A stretch of DNA of 53,631 nt. Origin: CAWUIO01 sp963922455. GTDB lineage: Bacteria; Bacteroidota; Bacteroidia; Cytophagales; Microscillaceae. Where the stretch lies: NCBI GenBank assembly GCA_963922455.1, contig CAWUIO010000038.1:1-53631 (forward strand). Direction: 5' to 3'. The first letter of the stretch is position 1; the number at the start of each line of letters is the position of its first letter. The notes under the pieces were generated by a model. That model searched no databases and was not told the origin of the DNA. It saw only the letters and a program-made list of their open reading frames with translations. Shown piece by piece: positions 1-7,484 of the stretch. Position numbers and translations under genes: made by a program.

Positions 1-588
1 TTTGGTCCAGGTTTCGCCGCCGTCGGTGGTTTTGTAAAGACCACGCTCTCCGCCTTTGCTCCAAAGAGGACCTTGCACGGCAACCCATACCACTTGGGAG
101 TTTTCGGGGTGTACGATGATTTTGGATATGTGCTCAGATTCGGGAAGCCCCATGTTTTTCCAGGTCTTGCCGTCGTCTTGGCTACGGTAGATCCCGTCAC
201 CATAGGCTACGTGGCGGCCGCCCACGTTTTCCCCAGTACCAACCCAAACGGTATGAGGGTTATTCGGGTCTATCGTAATACAGCCGATGGAATAAGTAGG
301 CTGGGCATCAAAAATGGGTTTCCAGGTAGTCCCGGCATTGGTGGTTTTAAAAATGCCACCGGAGCCGATGGCCACGTACCAGACATTATCGTCTTCGGGA
401 TGAATGGCTAGGTCGGAGATACGGCCCGACATAAAAGCTGGCCCGATGCTACGAAATTTTAAGCCGGCAAAAGCCTTGGCATTCATCACATTGTCCGAAG
501 CAGGTTCCGGGGCTTTTCTTCTTTGGGCTAGGAGATCTGTTACTGTGAGTAACATGAGTCCCCAGAGGAAAAAGTATACTTTTTTCAT
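1..588 (-). CDS. Partial secreted Asp-box (BNR/VPS10-like) beta-propeller protein, N-terminal 196 residues
   Basis: The reading frame opens with ATG at 588 and runs uninterrupted off the left edge, so only the N-terminus is present. The first about 20 residues (MKKVYFFLWGLMLLTVTDLL then AQ) form a Sec signal peptide. Three Asp-box style repeats are visible: FKTTNAGTTWK, YRSQDDGKTWKN and YKTTDGGETWTK, each of the S/T-x-D/N-x-G-x-T-W type, spaced as in sortilin/VPS10-like ten-bladed propellers that Bacteroidota and Acidobacteria export in large paralogous sets. The phrase GPAFMSGRISDLAIHPED is typical of the start of these roughly 900-1100 residue proteins. Substrate and function are unknown; they are often annotated as glycosyl hydrolases without biochemical support. 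No promoter motif could be recognised upstream. Confidence 0.85.
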   Translation of the reverse strand, partial: MKKVYFFLWGLMLLTVTDLLAQRRKAPEPASDNVMNAKAFAGLKFRSIGPAFMSGRISDLAIHPEDDNVWYVAIGSGGIFKTTNAGTTWKPIFDAQPTYSIGCITIDPNNPHTVWVGTGENVGGRHVAYGDGIYRSQDDGKTWKNMGLPESEHISKIIVHPENSQVVWVAVQGPLWSKGGERGLYKTTDGGETWTK

Positions 589-701
589 AAGATAGTTTGA
601 ATATAGGTGCATAAAATGGGGGGTATCCCCTGCTTTCTTGGAAGTTTTAAGTTAAGATATTAGTTTATTTGTGATTTTTAAAATCTTACCGAAGATTATT
701 T

Positions 702-765
702 GGGGCTTACCCGCCAGATGGACTGGGAGGCCGATATATCCGGGAGTGCCGGGCGGGCCGGACTG
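702..765 (+). repeat. Family B repeat, partial degenerate copy (left half)
   Basis: GGGGCTTACCCGCC opens the element and GGCGGGCCGGAC closes the hairpin: the arms CCCGCC and GGCGGG are complementary across a loop of about 35 bases. The right half (TCGGGCTTTCGC... to the GCTCTATCCC end) found in full copies is not recognisable here. Confidence 0.55.
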
Positions 766-977
766 TTGGGCTAGGCCGGGAGCCTGCTTACGCGCTACCC
801 ATTAGGGTCTCCCCCCTTTGGGCTTTCATCCCTAAGGGGGGATGTGCAGGCGCACAAGTCTTTTCAATGACATTTCAAACGAGTAATTTATCTTGAATTT
901 GTTTTTTTTAAAGTTTTGAAAATCAGAGAGTTACAAGTGATGTCATAGGTGGCCAAATGCTTGGGCAGTTATACTAT

Positions 978-1017
978 AAAAAAAGCCCTTAGTCGGCATT
1001 TACCCAGACTAAGGACT
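978..1017 (-). terminator. Rho-independent terminator of the gene at 1045-1686
   Basis: Read on the minus strand, AGTCCTTAGTC pairs with GACTAAGGGCT (11 bp with one G-T wobble) and is followed by TTTTTTTT. It lies 28 bases past the stop codon of the minus-strand membrane protein gene. Confidence 0.8.
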
Positions 1018-1044
1018 TAGCTAAATTCAAAAATATGACCTGTA

Positions 1045-1686
1045 CTAGCGCTTTTGGCGTGTAACAATCAACAATTGTCCCCCCAATGCCATAGATAATA
1101 AGATGAAAAATACCAAGACAGCCAAGTTTGCTACATGTAACGTAGCGTAGGTGGGATAGGCAATGGTCTTTTCTATAGCCGCCAGTTTAAAATCGTGCTT
1201 ATCTCTAAATCTTGGATTAATGGCCATATCCAGCAAAACCCGTACGCTCCGATAACGCACACATGCCGCACTAGACCAATCCCTGCCATTGTCAATGCCC
1301 CACATGGCCACGGCAGGCCCCAGGGCCTCACCTACATAAATGGGGTAGCTACCTCTTCGAATTAAAAAATTAGCCACAAAAAAGCCATACTTTCTCAGGG
1401 CGGCTTCTGAATTATCACCAACTTCTTTTTGGTTGACCGAGATTGGTTCGTCCCTTAGCTTAATCGCATTTACCATAATAATGGGTTTTCCGCTATTTTT
1501 ACGGAGCATGTGGCGTATTGACGCCGTATCGGCTTCGGGAGATATTTTTTTTAGTTTTTCTACATAATAATCAATTTCTTCTGGGTTAAGGGGCTCCTCA
1601 AATGTCCCGTGCCACCATAAAAAAAGGAGGTAAAGTAGGGCAAACGTGCCCCAATTTATAAGTGTAGGTTTTTTGATTTTGGACAT
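1045..1686 (-). CDS. Membrane protein with two transmembrane helices around a DUF1330-like domain
   Basis: The 213-residue protein has a hydrophobic helix near the N-terminus (about 12-24, INWGTFALLYLLFLWW) and a second at the C-terminus (about 185-207, LAVLVFFILLSMALGG). The soluble part between them, about 68-180, contains IIMVNAIKLRDEP, an alternating strand, GSYPIYVGEALGP, then ACVRYRSVRVLLDMAINPRFRD and an IEKTIAYPTY tail. That order (strand with MVN, K-Y-G, G-G-x-P, R-Y-x-S, P-x-x-x-x-R) resembles the dimeric alpha/beta barrel of DUF1330/monooxygenase-like proteins, here tethered to the membrane by both ends. The match is from memory of the family pattern and the role is unknown. The ATG at 1686 is the only reasonable start. 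A clear terminator follows. Confidence 0.6.
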   Translation of the reverse strand: MSKIKKPTLINWGTFALLYLLFLWWHGTFEEPLNPEEIDYYVEKLKKISPEADTASIRHMLRKNSGKPIIMVNAIKLRDEPISVNQKEVGDNSEAALRKYGFFVANFLIRRGSYPIYVGEALGPAVAMWGIDNGRDWSSAACVRYRSVRVLLDMAINPRFRDKHDFKLAAIEKTIAYPTYATLHVANLAVLVFFILLSMALGGQLLIVTRQKR

Positions 1687-1735
1687 AAGCCTGAGTTTAA
1701 CTTTTACTGCAATGGAAAATCAAGTGAGATTTTTA

Positions 1736-2233
1736 TCAAGGAAAGCTGTTTACGGTCCCTTTTTGTTGTTTTTGATATTTGAGCCACTTTTTGTTCTGCT
1801 CTTCTGATAAAATACTTGCCATGGCCTCATTCAAAACTATTTCTTCTTGGGTTACAGCTTGCCTTATGGGCGGTATCTTAGCTTGTATTTCTGCTTTAAC
1901 CTCATTCATTACGCTTCGGTCTCTTCTTTGTATGGCAACCTGCACATTTTGGTCAAAATCATTATTGAGCTGTTTAAACATGAGGGCGTTTTCTGCAGAT
2001 AACTCCGACATTTTTATATTAAAAACATAAAGCGCTTCCGTCGCTGCTTTCTTGTGGGGGCTGTCTTTTAACTTCAGTTTTTTGATAACTTTCTCCATGT
2101 TATAAGTGTATATTCCAGCAGCTTTCTCCGCATCAAAATCTGGAGGGCTCATCCCTCCACCCGGCATTTGGCAGTAGGCTGCATTTACAAAAAAACATAA
2201 GCCGATACATAAGGCTATTTTTACTCTTGACAT
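1736..2233 (-). CDS. Secreted small helical protein, Spy/LTxxQ-like
   Basis: I start this at the ATG at 2233 (MSRVKIALCIGLCFFVNAAYC) because it gives a clean Sec signal peptide with a cleavage region near YCQ; an upstream GTG at 2269 would add 12 hydrophilic residues and spoil it. The mature part of about 145 residues is almost entirely charged amphipathic helix. It ends with ASILSEEQNKKWLKYQKQQ, which resembles the LTxxQ motif of the Spy/CpxP/CnrX family of periplasmic chaperones and metal or stress sensors. Bacteroidota have many such proteins of unknown client. It lies 49 bases upstream of the DUF1330-like membrane gene on the same strand, so the two may be cotranscribed. Confidence 0.6.
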   Translation of the reverse strand: MSRVKIALCIGLCFFVNAAYCQMPGGGMSPPDFDAEKAAGIYTYNMEKVIKKLKLKDSPHKKAATEALYVFNIKMSELSAENALMFKQLNNDFDQNVQVAIQRRDRSVMNEVKAEIQAKIPPIRQAVTQEEIVLNEAMASILSEEQNKKWLKYQKQQKGTVNSFP

Positions 2234-2308
2234 AATTTTAATTTTTTGATTAAAGGAAAAGGGCCGCACTTTTAGGGCGGCTAAACATTACAGACAAGGT
2301 AATTCAGA

Positions 2309-4012
2309 CTAAAAATCAAGTATTTCATCCGGGATAGGTCCTTGATACGTATCGAGGTTATCAGTTCGGATATTTAAGGTTGGGTTGGGCAACAAAATGG
2401 TCAGGTTCTCAGGGATTTCTTTTTGTATCAGTTGCCAAGCACTGGGTATGGTAGGAGAGGTGTCTCCTAAGATTGGGTCACGGGCTATGTAAATATGTTG
2501 CGCCCCATCTGGGGAAACCAGAATATCCAGGGTTCTTCCGGCAAAAAAAGTGACTTCATGAAATTTATCTACCAAGGTTCCCGTAAGTAAACCTTCGCTA
2601 TCGCTGAGTTCCACGGCACTATTTACAATAGTTGCATTATGTCTCCAAAGATGCCCAAAAAGTATTTGATCGGTATATTCCCCATCCGATGAGGCATCGG
2701 GCGAGCGGGTAAACCGGGCCTCATCCGACACACCTTCCCGGGTGGTGTTTTTAGACCAGCCCTGGGGCAATTCTAAGCTGTCAAACTCGGCTTGGCTCAA
2801 ATCGTCCAAATTCACCCAGGTCACAATTTCATTAGGCGAGCGTATTTCAAAAATTTCAAATGAAGGCCGATCTGTTTCTGCAATAGATTCATAAAACTCA
2901 ATCAAGCGAAGGGCGATTTCCTCTCCCTTATCATTTTGAAGGTAGTGGCTTGCATCAGCAAAGCGGTGATGGGGCTGCCCCGCTGCCCCGGGAATGTTAT
3001 CAATTAAAGCCTGCTGTAATTCACAATTACCCAAATCGAGGGGATCATTGGCCCCCCAAATAGTTAAGAAAGGCTTTTGAAAGTTAGCCAGTCCTATCCA
3101 AGCCTCTTGAGTGGTTCCCGGTACTTCGTTGAGGAGTGAGGGAAACATCCGCGCCCCGGCCATGTACTCCCGGCTCGGAAAGGGAGCGTCGTAAGCTGCT
3201 TCTACCTCAGCGGGTATATCAAGCCAGGTCCATCCCTCTATGACTTCGGAAGCACTAAAAGAGCGGGCTTTCATCGCATAAACCATCCACTCGGCAAAAT
3301 CAAATTCCTCAATGAGGCGCACACAATTATCAAAATACGGAACCTGCTGGGGGGTATACTTGGTGAAAATACTGGGGATATCTTCTATTTCATTCGGGTT
3401 TTCAACGGGCGGGTAAACCGTCTGTCCCGCAGGGAGGTTAGGAAAGTAACCGTTTCCAATGGTGACGGTCTTAAACAAATCTGGGTTCAAGCCAACGATC
3501 CTTAACCCGATCACTGCTCCCCAATCTTGGGCAAACAAATTAATTTCGTTTAGGTCTAAGCTTTGGATAAAGCGCACAATACGATCGTAATGCCCTAAGT
3601 AGCTATAAGAGCTAATGTCAACTGGTTTGTCCGAGCGGCCAAAACCTAAATGGTCCATAGCGATAACCCGGTATCCGGCATCTGCCAAGATAGGCATCAT
3701 TTTACGGTACAAATACGACCAACTAGGCTGCCCGTGGAGTAATAATATTACCTCCCCATCGGATGGCCCCGCCTCTGCGTAAGCCTGACGTAAACCGTCT
3801 ATTTCTACATATTGATAGGAGTAAGGCCAGTCAGCCAGATTATTAAATCTAGACTCAGGCGTACGGACAAACTCGATACCCTCAAGCGTCATCAGGGTGT
3901 CGATCGTCGCTTCGGCTTGCGTTTCATTACCTATGTCTTCATCTTCACAACTGGCTATGAAGATGATAAATATGATAAATAGTAAGGGCTTATAAAGGAA
4001 ATTCACTTTCAT
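2309..4012 (-). CDS. Haloalkane-dehalogenase-like alpha/beta hydrolase lipoprotein with an extra C-terminal domain
   Basis: The 567-residue product begins with a lipoprotein signal (lipobox IASC, Cys22). Residues about 45-378 form an alpha/beta hydrolase of the haloalkane dehalogenase type: oxyanion motif HGQP (93-96), nucleophile elbow QDWGA with Asp163 followed by the halide-stabilising Trp164, an acid at WGANDP (Asp323) and the catalytic His356 in ADASHY. The nucleophile is Asp rather than Ser, which favours dehalogenase chemistry (hydrolysis of a carbon-halogen bond) over esterase activity, although epoxide hydrolases also use Asp. About 180 residues follow (385-567) that the family normally lacks; they contain strand-rich text with DILVSPDGAQHIYIARDP and I do not recognise them. 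The substrate is unknown. The gene stands alone, with a family A element upstream. Confidence 0.8.
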   Translation of the reverse strand: MKVNFLYKPLLFIIFIIFIASCEDEDIGNETQAEATIDTLMTLEGIEFVRTPESRFNNLADWPYSYQYVEIDGLRQAYAEAGPSDGEVILLLHGQPSWSYLYRKMMPILADAGYRVIAMDHLGFGRSDKPVDISSYSYLGHYDRIVRFIQSLDLNEINLFAQDWGAVIGLRIVGLNPDLFKTVTIGNGYFPNLPAGQTVYPPVENPNEIEDIPSIFTKYTPQQVPYFDNCVRLIEEFDFAEWMVYAMKARSFSASEVIEGWTWLDIPAEVEAAYDAPFPSREYMAGARMFPSLLNEVPGTTQEAWIGLANFQKPFLTIWGANDPLDLGNCELQQALIDNIPGAAGQPHHRFADASHYLQNDKGEEIALRLIEFYESIAETDRPSFEIFEIRSPNEIVTWVNLDDLSQAEFDSLELPQGWSKNTTREGVSDEARFTRSPDASSDGEYTDQILFGHLWRHNATIVNSAVELSDSEGLLTGTLVDKFHEVTFFAGRTLDILVSPDGAQHIYIARDPILGDTSPTIPSAWQLIQKEIPENLTILLPNPTLNIRTDNLDTYQGPIPDEILDF

Positions 4013-4054
4013 GGTAAACTGATTAGAGATTGAAACATGATTTAAGTTTTGTTA

Positions 4055-4216
4055 AGAAAATGTTTAAGATTAGTTTTTGCTGGCGAAAAGGGGGAGGTTT
4101 GAGTTCTGATGAAATAAAATTTTGAGCGCATAGCCGTGCTATGGGCGAGAAATTTTATGAAATCAGGTTCCAAAAATGTCCCTTTGCAGCCCAAAGGATT
4201 AATTTTAAACAGTTCC
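4055..4216 (+). repeat. Family A palindromic element, copy A1
   Basis: The ends AGAAAATGTTTAAGATTA and TTAATTTTAAACAGTTCC are imperfect inverted repeats. The core carries GGCGAAAAGGG, TTCTGATGAAAT, then a hairpin AGCGCATAGC-CGT-GCTATGGGCG extended by ATAAAATTT/AAATTTTAT arms, then ATGAAATCAGG. It lies in the upstream region of the dehalogenase-like gene. Confidence 0.75.
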
Positions 4217-4347
4217 CAAAACTATTTATTTTGCTCTTGCCCAAATCTACAATTACAGTGAACTGTACAAAATGAATGAACAACTGGCTCAGAATTGACC
4301 GTAAAAGGGCTTCACTTACTTAAGCTAAATCAGAATTTCACAAAAAA

Positions 4348-4469
4348 GGGGCTGTCTCAAAAGTTTAGTCAGTACTAAAAATATTTGGCAAAACTAAGAA
4401 GTGCTAAGTGGGGATACAGGCTAAGGCGCTAAAATAAAAATTGGCAGCTTTTCTTTTTGAGACAGCCCC
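4348..4469. mobile_element. 122-bp MITE-like element with perfect 15-bp terminal inverted repeats
   Basis: GGGGCTGTCTCAAAA (4348-4362) and TTTTGAGACAGCCCC (4455-4469) are perfect inverted repeats enclosing 92 non-coding bases. Termini of the form GGGNCTGTCTCAAAA are known from IS1182-type insertion sequences, so this looks like an internally deleted derivative mobilised by a transposase elsewhere. No target-site duplication is obvious at the flanks. Confidence 0.65.
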
Positions 4470-4507
4470 TTGGCGTTTGGGACCCGCATTGAAAGTAAAG
4501 CTTTTTT

Positions 4508-4694
4508 AGAAACTTTCGTATTTAATAGTAATGGGGGCAAGGAGCCTGTCTACAAGGGGAGTGCGGGAGCCTGATTTCATGCAATGTCCTCGCCCATAGC
4601 CCCAGTATGCGCTCCCACTTTGATTTCATCAGAACCCGGTACTTCCCTTGTAAAACGGCCCTTTTCGAGGACAAAACGAAACACGAACCGTTTA
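4508..4694 (-). repeat. Family A palindromic element, copy A2 (reverse orientation)
   Basis: It starts AGAAACTTTCGTATTTA and ends near ACACGAACCGTTT. Inside are CCTGATTTCATGCAAT, TCGCCCATAGC, AGTATGCGCTCC, TTGATTTCATCAGAACCC and GGCCCTTTTCG, the reverse complement of the copy at 18738-18900 with a short insertion near its left end. Apparent open reading frames across it are repeat artefacts. Confidence 0.7.
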
Positions 4695-4821
4695 TACGAG
4701 TGAATGCTTTTTGGTCTCAAGCCCACCCCACAAGCCAAATGAAAAAAGCTGATATGGACTTGCATTGTACTAAAATAAGGCGAGTGGCCAAGCAAGCAGC
4801 TAGGTGTTTGGTACATTTGAT

Positions 4822-4951
4822 GGCTGAGGGATGGAACGGCATGTTTGAGCTCGTGTTGGCCCTGCGGGGAAAGGCAGCGAGTAGTGAGAGCCCGACCCCG
4901 GGGCAAGTAATTATCCTAATGGCCGCTAAATTGTAAACCGGGGGCAGCCCC
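4822..4951 (-). repeat. Family B structured repeat, copy B1 (reverse orientation)
   Basis: It reads GGCTGAGGGATGGAACGGC... AGCGAGTAGTGAGAGCCCGA on the plus strand and ends with GGGGGCAGCCCC. On the element strand GGGGCTGCCCCCGG and CCGGGGTCGGGC flank a loop of about 33 bases, so the hairpin arms are CCCCGG and CCGGGG. Confidence 0.8.
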
Positions 4952-4968
4952 TACATACCTTTTACACA

Positions 4969-5471
4969 TTAAAAAAAAAACAAAAGGCCGGCAAAACCTA
5001 CCCCCTCAAGTCTTACAAAAGTGTAGCCATCATGGCCTGAAATATAATCACCAGGTTTCCCAGCCAATTGGGATCGCTAGTTATAAAGTTGTCGGTACGG
5101 TTGGCACTCCACCAGGAGTAAAGTGGTACTGTTCTGGTTGGTTTTGGAGATTCTGGCGAGAAGATTCTACCTTCTTTCCTAACAAACGTATAACCATCGT
5201 GACCCCGAGTAAAATTACCCGGTTTTCCAGCCCATTCTGGGTCAGTAGTAGCAAAGTTGTCGGAGCGGTTTGCACTCCACCAACTATATAGTATTGTTAC
5301 ATCTGCGGCAGTATTTTGCTTAAATCGGTTTGCCAATGTATCAATATGTGCATCTAAATCAATTACCATACTAAGTAAATGAACTTGCGTATAATGTTGC
5401 TCTTTTTGAGCAAATACTTTCTCTGATCCCCTGATAAACAGGATCAAGAATAAGCATTTTTTGTAATTCAT
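4969..5471 (-). pseudogene. Frameshifted secreted protein with two WWSANR-x-DNF repeats
   Basis: The frame starts at ATG 5471 with a possible signal peptide (MNYKKCLFLILFIRGSEKVFAQ) and, as it stands, stops at 5013 after 152 residues. It has two tandem repeats. The first reads LYSWWSANRSDNFATTDPEW then AGKPGNFTRGHDGYTFVRKEG. The second begins LYSWWSANRTDNFITSDPNW and then continues LGNLVIIFQ, but in the next frame the same DNA reads GKPGDYISGHDGYTFVRLEG, the expected continuation. Comparing repeats, TGGGCTGGA in repeat 1 corresponds to TGGCTGGG in repeat 2, so a single G is missing near 5064-5066. With it restored the frame ends at 4969. The repeat resembles a surface-protein repeat of unknown function that I recall from secreted bacterial proteins; I cannot name the family. 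It is either a decayed gene, a phase-variable one, or a sequencing error. Confidence 0.65.
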
Positions 5472-5486
5472 AAGAACAAGGTTTTA

Positions 5487-5661
5487 AGAAATTGTTTAAA
5501 TTTAATTGCGTTGGGCTGCAAAGAGCCATTTCGGGAACCTGATTTCATCAAATTCCTCGCCCATAGCGCTGCTATGCGCTCCTTGTTGATTTCATCAGAA
5601 CCCCGTATTCTCAAGTTATACGGCCCTTTTCGCCGACAAAAAATAAACTTAAACAGTTTCT
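5487..5661 (-). repeat. Family A palindromic element, copy A3 (reverse orientation)
   Basis: The ends AGAAATTGTTTAAATTTA and TAAACTTAAACAGTTTCT are inverted repeats of each other. Between them lie TTGGGCTGCAAAGAGCCATT, CCTGATTTCATCAAATT, the hairpin CGCCCATAGC-GCT-GCTATGCGC, TTGATTTCATCAGAACCCC and CGGCCCTTTTCGCCGACAAA. It sits in the upstream region of the WWSANR-repeat gene. Confidence 0.8.
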
Positions 5662-6012
5662 AAGTGATTTGGATGTACTGATGACACAATGAAAGCCAGT
5701 CAAATGAAATAAAGAGTTGAAATTAACTTTTGAAACGCATATGTTTTTTTAAAAGCTTAGTTCACAAGCTATTAATGCCTGATTCTTAATGAATAGACTT
5801 CGTAAGACGGCTTTTAAGCTCTTACTACTTATTTCATTTAGAAGTAAAGCTTTTTAAAACTAGGGCTTGATTAGATAAGTTCATTGTACAGAACGGACAT
5901 GGCTAGAAATTAACCATAAATTAAAATACAGATGTTTCACGGCGACATGTGCACCAAGGGGTAGGCGCACAAATTATGTAGACCGTACTTAGAAATAATA
6001 AAGACTGGATCT
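5662..6012. other. AT-rich intergenic region, no gene seen
   Basis: This stretch of about 350 bases between the family A copy and the read-through end of the AraC pseudogene shows no open frame, hairpin or promoter that I can defend. Confidence 0.5.
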
Positions 6013-6873
6013 CTATGACTGTGAATGGATATCAATATTGGCCCCTACATAATCGCAAGCTTCTCCCGAATCTGATGCCACAATTAACTTGTTGGCATTG
6101 TGTTTCAGGTATTCTCTGGGGCTATAATCGGATAGTCTTTTAAAAACTCATATAAAATGGGACTGATCGGTATATTCAAAGGCATGGGCTAGTTGCGTAA
6201 AGTCTACTTGGGGGGTATTATGAAGAATATTCAAGACTCTGTCAAAGCGATGTATGTGGCGAAATTCTTTGATGGTAAAGCCTAGTTTTTGGCTCATGAG
6301 ACGATTTAAATGTCTTTCTGAGTAACCCAAGTGCTTCGCTGTTTCTTTTGCACTCATAGCATAGCCATTCTGATTAAATAAGCTCCCCAGGCCCTGAAAT
6401 AGATATTCATGCTCTACGCGGGAATAGAGTTTTTTGAGGAGGTAGGCCTCAATGAGCTCTGTTTTCTTTACCTGGCTTGATGTATTGGCTAAACTTTCGG
6501 GCAAAAAAATAAGATCCTTATCAAGTTCTTCAACAGCTTCATTTACTACGTTTGGTAATTCTATGGCCGGAAATGCATATACATGATTGAGAACAAAAGG
6601 ATACAAGATTACCCGTATCAAGCTCATATTACTAAACCGGGAGTTATACACAGATTGTTTTGTAGAAGGTATAATAGTTACTGGGGCCATTTCTCGTTCT
6701 CCTTTAAATAAAGCACTTCGGGCCAACAAAGGTTGGTCTTGGTAAAAGAAAAACATCAAGCCACTCATAAAGCCGGGGAGGATATGCACGGGCTGTCCAT
6801 TACTAATACCCTTTTCAAGTTCAAAAAACTCATACCTTCTCACAATAAGTTGTAAGGGCTTGGAGGGAAACAT
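6013..6873 (-). pseudogene. AraC-family regulator interrupted by an in-frame TGA
   Basis: ATG 6873 opens a frame that stops at TGA 6148-6150 after 241 residues. The N-terminal part (about 1-135) is an AraC-type sensor domain with no recognised ligand; the C-terminal part has the first helix-turn-helix (AMSAKETAKHLGYSERHLNRL) and most of the second, ending YTDQSHFI. Reading through the TGA in the same frame gives VFKRLSDYSPREYLKHNANK and then 25 more residues to TAG at 6013. In AraC proteins SHFI is normally followed by R-x-F-K-x-x-x-G-x-S-P-x-x-Y, so the TGA occupies the arginine position and is explained by one CGA to TGA transition. The truncated protein would lack the last helices of the DNA-binding domain. 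The region is repeat-rich, and the neighbouring gene at 4969-5471 is also broken. Confidence 0.75.
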
Positions 6874-7135
6874 AATGGAGGCTTTCTTGGGTGATAGAAT
6901 TTGTTTGAAGTGTACGCTAGAGCTTAAATTTTCCGAGTTCTTTCTAATAAAATGGTAAGAAATAAATGCCTTGCTTTTTTTTAAACTATAAATAGGTAAT
7001 GTAATTTATTTATGCTAAGTTAAATTCCCAAAATTTACCTGACTTTGTTTTTTAACTAAATATTAAATTTTAAAAGGGTGCTTAAGGTGGGGGAAGTTAT
7101 GAAATGGCATCAGGGCAAAAAGTTTATGTGTAAGT
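6874..7135. other. Intergenic region upstream of the AraC pseudogene
   Basis: This AT-rich stretch precedes the first base of family B copy B2. The upstream side of the AraC gene shows no consensus -7 element. No coding frame was found. Confidence 0.45.
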
Positions 7136-7265
7136 GGAGCTGCCCCCGGCGATTAAACCATCGTTTCCTTAGACAAAAAAGTGCCGCCGGGGTCGGGCTT
7201 TCGCTACTCGCCGGCCATCCCGCACTCCAGCGACGGGCTCAAACATGCCGCTCTATCCCTCAGCC
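7136..7265 (+). repeat. Family B structured repeat, copy B2
   Basis: It runs from GGAGCTGCCCCCGGC through GCCGGGGTCGGGCTTTCGC and TACTCGCCGGCC to GGGCTCAAACATGCCGCTC and TATCCCTCAGCC. The hairpin arms are CCCCGGC and GCCGGGG, 7 bp, around a loop of about 38 bases. Confidence 0.8.
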
Positions 7266-7400
7266 ATTCCAAGAACCGAGGTAAAAGCATGGGTGGGAGT
7301 ACTATGTCTCTTTTCTCCCCTCTGTTTTAAGGCTTAGGGATGCCACCCCGATAGGGGCGGAGACCGAAATGGCCTTGCGCGTTGGCCGGCTCCGGCTTGG

Positions 7401-7470
7401 CTGGCAAGCCCGACCGGCGGGAGCACATAGGAGCTAAAAAGCACCCTATTTCCTCCCGCCGGGAAGCCCC
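7401..7470 (-). repeat. Family B repeat, partial copy B4 (reverse orientation)
   Basis: On the element strand it starts GGGGCTTC and contains the perfect 10-bp arms CCGGCGGGAG and CTCCCGCCGG followed by TCGGGCTTGCCAGCC. The arm sequence differs from every other copy. The right-hand half is missing or strongly diverged. Confidence 0.65.
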
Positions 7471-7484
7471 AAAATCATGTATAC

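Larger units (their letters stand above)
589..1044. other. Intergenic region without a gene
   Basis: This 456-base stretch holds the upstream region of the Asp-box gene, one decayed family B repeat (702-765), a GC hairpin with arms CCCCCCTT (811-818) and AAGGGGGG (834-841), and the terminator at 978-1017. I see no coding frame on either strand. Confidence 0.6.

Noticed and set aside
4348..4469. Reading the GGGGCTGTCTC hairpin as a transcription terminator
   Set aside because: The arms are 92 bases apart and have perfect insertion-sequence-like ends; it fits a MITE better.
4577..4936. Overlapping ORFs of about 109 codons on both strands
   Set aside because: They lie entirely in family A and B repeat DNA, and their translations recur wherever the repeats occur.
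6148..6150. TGA as a recoded sense codon in this organism
   Set aside because: Several intact genes here, such as folC and the regulator at 10863-11498, end normally at TGA, so a lesion is the simpler explanation.
7078..7284. ORF with GVGLSLLAGHPALQRRAQTC-like translation
   Set aside because: Translation of a family B repeat; similar ORFs at 23837-24064 and 34239-34478 show the same peptide by repetition, not by protein conservation.
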